Origin: Blastobasis lacticolella
Lineage: Eukaryota > Arthropoda > Insecta > Lepidoptera > Blastobasidae
Assembly: GCA_905147135.1 (NCBI GenBank)
Contig: LR990048.1
Coordinates: 12,880,563-12,944,562 of the forward strand
Length of the DNA: 64,000 nt
Reading direction: 5' to 3'
The position numbers and the translations under genes were made by a program. A model generated the notes under the pieces. It searched no databases. It worked only from the letters and a program-made list of their open reading frames with translations, and was not told the origin of the DNA. This document shows positions 60,084-64,000 of the stretch, in pieces (the stretch's first letter is position 1; each line of letters opens with the position of its first letter).

Positions 60084-61225
60084 TATGTACTTCTGATTTT
60101 TTAATAACTTAACTAAGATGTGGTCGTCAGCTTTCAGTTATAGATAATCCCACCCAATCATCGAAGTAGATATTCCTCAGTGCCTTACGCTTGCTTTGGT
60201 GGTCGTAACAAAACAACGCGTCCGTTTCCACGCAGCGCCTGTGCCCGCGCCGCGCGAAGCTGCGTCTTAATACCATTCTTTTTTGCGGTGCGCCGCTCGG
60301 TGCGACACGATAATAAATTAGATGCGTTGAAATGTTTGTGTTGTGGCGCTGCGGCCGCTGTCGCCGCGCGCCGTCGCCGCGGCGCACGCGCATACATTAG
60401 CGCGGGTCCCGCGGGGGGCGCCATTGTGTCCGCGGCGGCACCCCCGCCCGCCCCCTCCCCCGCCCGCGCCGCCCCACGCCCCTAATGAACGATTCAACCC
60501 GAGACCCGCAATTATGAGATAAAAATCGGTCCACGATCGGTCATAAGCCAGGACCCTCCGCAGTTCAACGGTTTCATTTGAAAATAATTGAACTCCCCAA
60601 ACGCAACAATGGGAGCAGATATTAACACCGACAGATAATACAACGTGGGACGTGACTAATTGGTGGGCCGAAAACCGACAGTTTATATGATTATATACAT
60701 ACGTCGTAGGAATATTTTTTGATAAAACTTTGTAATCTTTATTCGGTATCTACGTGTATACCTTACGCATCCAAAGCAAAACTCAAAATTTCGCACACAA
60801 AATGTAAGTTTTTAAAATCACAAGCATTTGTTAATACAACCCACTGATAGAATGCGCACACGCTCTTCTTTAACCATATAATAATTGTCGGCGTTAATAT
60901 CAACTTTGGGCTGGCGATGAATATGTTAAACGTAGAGATCGATTTGTGGGTTGGCTAACAATCTAGAGGCTAACTGCATACCGCGAAGGGTTGCGATAGT
61001 AGCCCGAAAACCCGAAAACCCGAAATTACCGCGGCCCGCGCGCGCCTAATAGCGGGTAATAGCGGCAGGTGCGCCCGCGCAGTCGCCGGCGGAGGCTGCG
61101 GCGCGCGAGCCATCGTCAAGCGAAAAACGTTTGCTAGCTAGCAGCTATTAAGTGCGTTACTTATGCATATTTTACCGTGTTACTTATGCACGTTTAACAG
61201 TGTGCATATTTTTTTCTTTTTCTAT
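60084..61225. other. Unique sequence with two GC-rich blocks
   Basis: 60220-60485 is a strong CpG-rich block with a C-rich end, and 61005-61130 is another. The second starts with three cccgaaaa units. No protein is recognisable in the overlapping frames. Confidence 0.5.
60436..60482 (-). other. G-quadruplex-type motif (minus strand)
   Basis: C runs of 5, 3, 5, 5 and 3 separated by one to a few bases (cccccgcccgccccctcccc) mean the minus strand carries more than four G runs with very short loops. This is the strongest G-quadruplex candidate in the window. Confidence 0.65.
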
Positions 61226-61490
61226 TGGCTGTGTGGTGTCCGGCAGAGTAGAATAGCACCGACCCCTTGACGACACTCGTGGGTATTATATAAGCCAATG
61301 TTTTCGAGGCACAAGATCTAGAGTCTCCTTAATTTGTTAAATGGGCAGCAGCGTTTTCCATCGTTAAATTTACAACACAGTGATCTCCAACCCGCCTGCC
61401 AAGCATGGAGATTAGTGCAATAACCTCCCCTTTCATGGGATAGAACCTATGTCCTGCAGTGGACTGTTATGGGCTGTGATGTCGATGATA
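61226..61490 (+). mobile_element. SINE A copy 6, sense orientation
   Basis: The only plus-sense copy. It begins tggctgtgtggtgtccgg with agagtagaatagcacc and passes gttttcgaggcacaagatc, gggcagcagcgttttcc and cccgcctgccaagc. It ends gtcctgcagtggactg, ttatgggctgtgatgtcg, gatgatag. The head resembles a Ser/Leu-type tRNA box A (TGGCCGAGTGGT with two changes), so a tRNA origin is possible. No convincing box B. Confidence 0.85.
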
Positions 61491-62140
61491 GGCTGGTAGG
61501 TATTTGACTGTGAGCTGTCCTTATTGACAACGGTCGTGTGAACGTCGTCGTACGATGGACGAGACCTCAAAACCGCCAATCGGCACAGCGCCTGCCCATG
61601 TGCCGAAGAAATTTAACAACCTCTTGTATTTACCTATAATGTATGATTTGAGCCTCCTCCACAAGTGTTGTGCCGATTTTAATATAATTAAATATGCGAT
61701 CTTGAAATAATATGCCACACATAGATATTTGCGTTTATATGATATTTTTGATAATTTTATTGCTGTAAAACAGTATGGAAATAAATAATAAATAATTGTA
61801 ACAATTCACTTACCTAGAGCACGAACATAAATTGTTCCAACGAGCCAATAAAACCAGTCAATAGCTTTTCTATTATGTAAATAGGTATTGTATTCTGCCG
61901 AATGAAAATCGTTACCTGCCAACATAATCAGGCTTTTAACTTTATAGCGTTTTAACCGAACGAAACTATAAACGTTTAATGGCGGGCTAATCAAACAGAT
62001 TTGAATAGATTAACCTGCGAAGCTTCCGTTACGTGGTCACGCATACACGATCGAACGTTTTATCTTTGTCTGGTTGGTTCGATGATAAGATCAGCTGTTG
62101 GACCCTCTCAAAGTACGGTTTGCGAACCACTATAGGGGTT
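61491..62140. other. AT-rich intergenic sequence, nothing recognised
   Basis: No supportable feature. Confidence 0.55.
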
Positions 62141-62461
62141 GGATCATCATCGTCATTGGCTTTAGACCTATTATATGCTCTCATGCACGAGGGTTTTGAC
62201 CATGATCCAGAATAAGCAGAACATGTTATTACCCGTAACCCAGTTAACAGAGGAACCTGACCAGATTGGATCATGTTTACACATTCAGTCGCCTGAAAGT
62301 GCTGGTTTCCTCACGATGTTTTCCCTCCCCATAAGCACAGATTTAGTCCTCTACGCCGTAAGAGCATCGGTTAGTGTTCAACTTGGAGGCACTGGGGATC
62401 GAACTCGGTACCTCTCACTTACGAGGCCGACCCGCTAGCCAATAAGGCATCAATCGCTCTT
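62141..62461 (-). mobile_element. SINE C copy with head and GAT tail
   Basis: Antisense: the 3' tail ggatcatcatcgtcattgg, then catgatccagaataagc, gaacctgaccagattgg, tcctcacgatgttttcc and gagcatcggttagtg. The head follows (actggggatcgaactcgg, acttacgaggccgac) and ends tcaatcgctct. Its tail is GAT-type, like SINE A and the RTE relics. Open frames inside are shadows. Confidence 0.9.
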
Positions 62462-62914
62462 ATTCTATTGTCTTTCAAATAATTCAAATCAGTAATCAGT
62501 GAACTGTTTTAAAAATAGACTGGATAGACATTACAAGAACTAAATATTGTGATATACATGCATCAGCTTACAGCTGCTAGTGTATAATAAATAATAATAA
62601 TAATTAATATTTGTAATATTCTGATTTTTAAAGACGTGAGATGGGACAATAAGTTAGAGATACAAAGGTCTGCACGTAAGCATCTATTTTGATCAGACAC
62701 ATCTGACTACATCATCATTCGGTCAGGCTTATGCGTATCCTTAAGTGGTTTAAGTATACAGGTCAAAGGTTCATGAAGATATTATAAAACTTTTTATTTA
62801 TTGTAGAGCTCAGAGGTATTTCCAGAAGTTTTATTAATTCCGACATCTCATTTACGTTACGATAAGAAAACTGGAATAAATGTTAATTTATGTCGACGAT
62901 AATATAATAATAAA
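62462..62914. other. AT-rich intergenic sequence
   Basis: An ataataataataatt microsatellite lies at 62585-62603. Nothing else was recognised. Confidence 0.55.
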
Positions 62915-63192
62915 CATCTTGACGTTAATATCTCGGTTGTCCTCTCGCTCGTGAGGGACAGACCTTGACCATGATCCACGATTTTGCAGATCAGAGCGAC
63001 TACCGTCGTCAGACGTCGTCGGAGGAGGTCACTCCGTGATTGGATTGACCTGATCAGATTGGATCACATTCCTGTGACGATGTTTTCCCTCACCGTAGAG
63101 CATTATACTGTTTCACTTGGCGGCACTGGCGATCGAACTTGGTACTTCTCGCCCACGAGGCGGACCCCTTAACCATTAGGCCACCGACGCTC
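62915..63192 (-). mobile_element. SINE C copy with the best-preserved head
   Basis: The minus-strand head reads GAGCGTCGGTGGCCTAATGG, then TTAAGGGGTCCGCCTCGTGG and GCGAGAAGTACC, with the box B-like AGTTCGATCGCC. This gives a recognisable Ser/Leu-type tRNA-like promoter. The body is shorter than in the neighbour 450 bp upstream, and both copies have the same orientation. Confidence 0.9.
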
Positions 63193-63287
63193 AACCCGGA
63201 CTGGACTACTAAAATATGGCCTACATAATTCATTAACAAAATATTGTAAAAAACTGACTTCTTAACCAGATTTACAATTTAGAAGAT

Positions 63288-63471
63288 TGAAATGATGAAT
63301 TTTAATTTCTGTTACGGGTCTGGGTGTTCTATGTATAATGAGTAAGTATTTTAAAATATATAAGTAGTTTATCAGTTTTCTGGCATGAAACACAAGCTTT
63401 GCTTACATTGGGGCTACATATGGCGCTGTATGAATTGTCCAAACATATTTATTATTACTATTATTTATTAA
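63288..63471 (+). mobile_element. SINE B copy 5, head missing
   Basis: It starts in the body (tgatgaattttaatttctg, ttacgggtctgggtg, aagctttgcttacattgg, ggcgctgtatgaattgtcc) and ends in an attatt-rich tail. The tRNA-like head is absent, so it is a 5'-truncated copy. Confidence 0.85.
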
Positions 63472-64000
63472 GTAGGAAAGCTACTGAAATACAAAACACA
63501 ATTTACAAGCTTGGGAGGACAAAGACCAAATTAATCTATTTACTCTCTCGCTGGCACCTCGGCGCAAGCTGTTGCGGCGATAGATTTTTTTCTCGGACCA
63601 CCTGGTCCGCCACCCGCGCCAGGCGAAAAAAAGAATCTTTGAAAAAACCTTCATAATATTTGAATATTATACAAAAAACAATTAAGGGTGCCGCACATCA
63701 CCTGTCGTGGGACACGAGACAAGCATTTGCATAGGCTGGTTAGGGTCGGAGCACACCGAGTCTTAAGCGGTAAAGGTACTCATTTTGTGCTAACGCTGAT
63801 TTGAAACTAAGTATTTACTGAGATTAGGTACTGCTCAAAGAGCTAAGTAAGTAGATATAACTATTTTAACCACTAACAAAACATTACGACAAGATCGAAG
63901 CTCTTAAATTTATGATGATGAAGGAAACAATGAAACACTCGTGATCCTCTTAAAATCTCAAGAATGTAATGCCAAATTATTTATATTTGTATCGCCTTGT
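63472..64000. other. Intergenic sequence, nothing recognised
   Basis: A short GC stretch lies at 63545-63625 and contains ggaccacctggtcc, an imperfect palindrome. No gene recognised up to the window end. Confidence 0.5.

Noticed and set aside
60180..60485. Ala/Pro/Arg-rich open frame
   Set aside because: Low-complexity translation of a CpG-rich block; the opposite strand is equally open.

Overview
This window looks like animal nuclear DNA, most likely from a moth or butterfly (Lepidoptera). Supporting signs are the AT-rich background, frequent short gtaggta and tacctac runs, many short retroposon families, LINE 3' ends carrying a CACTT-ACC-ATCAGGTG-type motif, RTE-type LINE remnants ending in GAT repeats, and small terminal-inverted-repeat elements. 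The species assignment is an inference. I find no convincing host protein-coding exon, rRNA or stand-alone tRNA gene on either strand. The longest open frames are either transposon relics or lie in GC-rich non-coding blocks. The window is best read as a gene desert or the inside of a very large intron.

The supportable content is about fifty mobile-element copies. SINE A (about 260 bp, six copies) ends in a GAT/CAT run. SINE B has a clear tRNA-like head with box A and box B and five copies. SINE C has a Ser/Leu-like tRNA head and nine copies or fragments, and its 3' end also tends toward GAT repeats. A truncated LINE 3' end, called LINE D here, recurs about eleven times, and a second LINE-like 3' region (GCGACTT-CGT type, called G) about six times. 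Four relics still show the C-terminal part of a LINE reverse-transcriptase ORF (near 3.9, 19.6, 26.4 and 31.9 kb). DNA elements include a hAT-type MITE with a perfect 8-bp target duplication (31.0-31.4 kb), a hAT 3' end (14.5 kb), a 141-bp MITE with TAA target duplication (14.87-15.0 kb), a TIR MITE at 19.76-20.0 kb, fold-back MITEs E (three copies), F and H (two copies), and a larger inverted-repeat element at 26.0-26.9 kb.

Layout: 0-9 kb holds SINE A, LINE D, an RTE relic, MITE E and SINE C. From 9-14 kb the sequence is mostly unique with GC-rich blocks. From 14-27 kb is the densest nested-transposon zone. From 27-31 kb it is unique. From 31-36 kb are the hAT MITE, the RTE copy with target duplication, and SINEs C and A. 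From 38-49 kb is a second SINE-rich zone. From 50-59 kb it is mostly unique, with a 102-bp tandem duplication, a palindromic AG/CT microsatellite and several GC-rich blocks. From 59-63.5 kb lie three SINE C, one SINE A and one SINE B.

Several insertions are nested or flanked by target duplications, so their relative ages can be read: a TAA-type MITE went into SINE C, SINE B into MITE H, LINE D into a LINE G copy, and an RTE copy into a TIR element. Between the repeats there are at least twelve compact GC/CpG-rich blocks, some with octamer (ATGCAAAT) or TTAATTAA sites. They are possible regulatory or conserved non-coding elements, but only a cross-species alignment could show that. I did not find a convincing new multi-gene system. 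The most informative structures are the nested insertions and the chimeric SINE at 21.8-22.1 kb.
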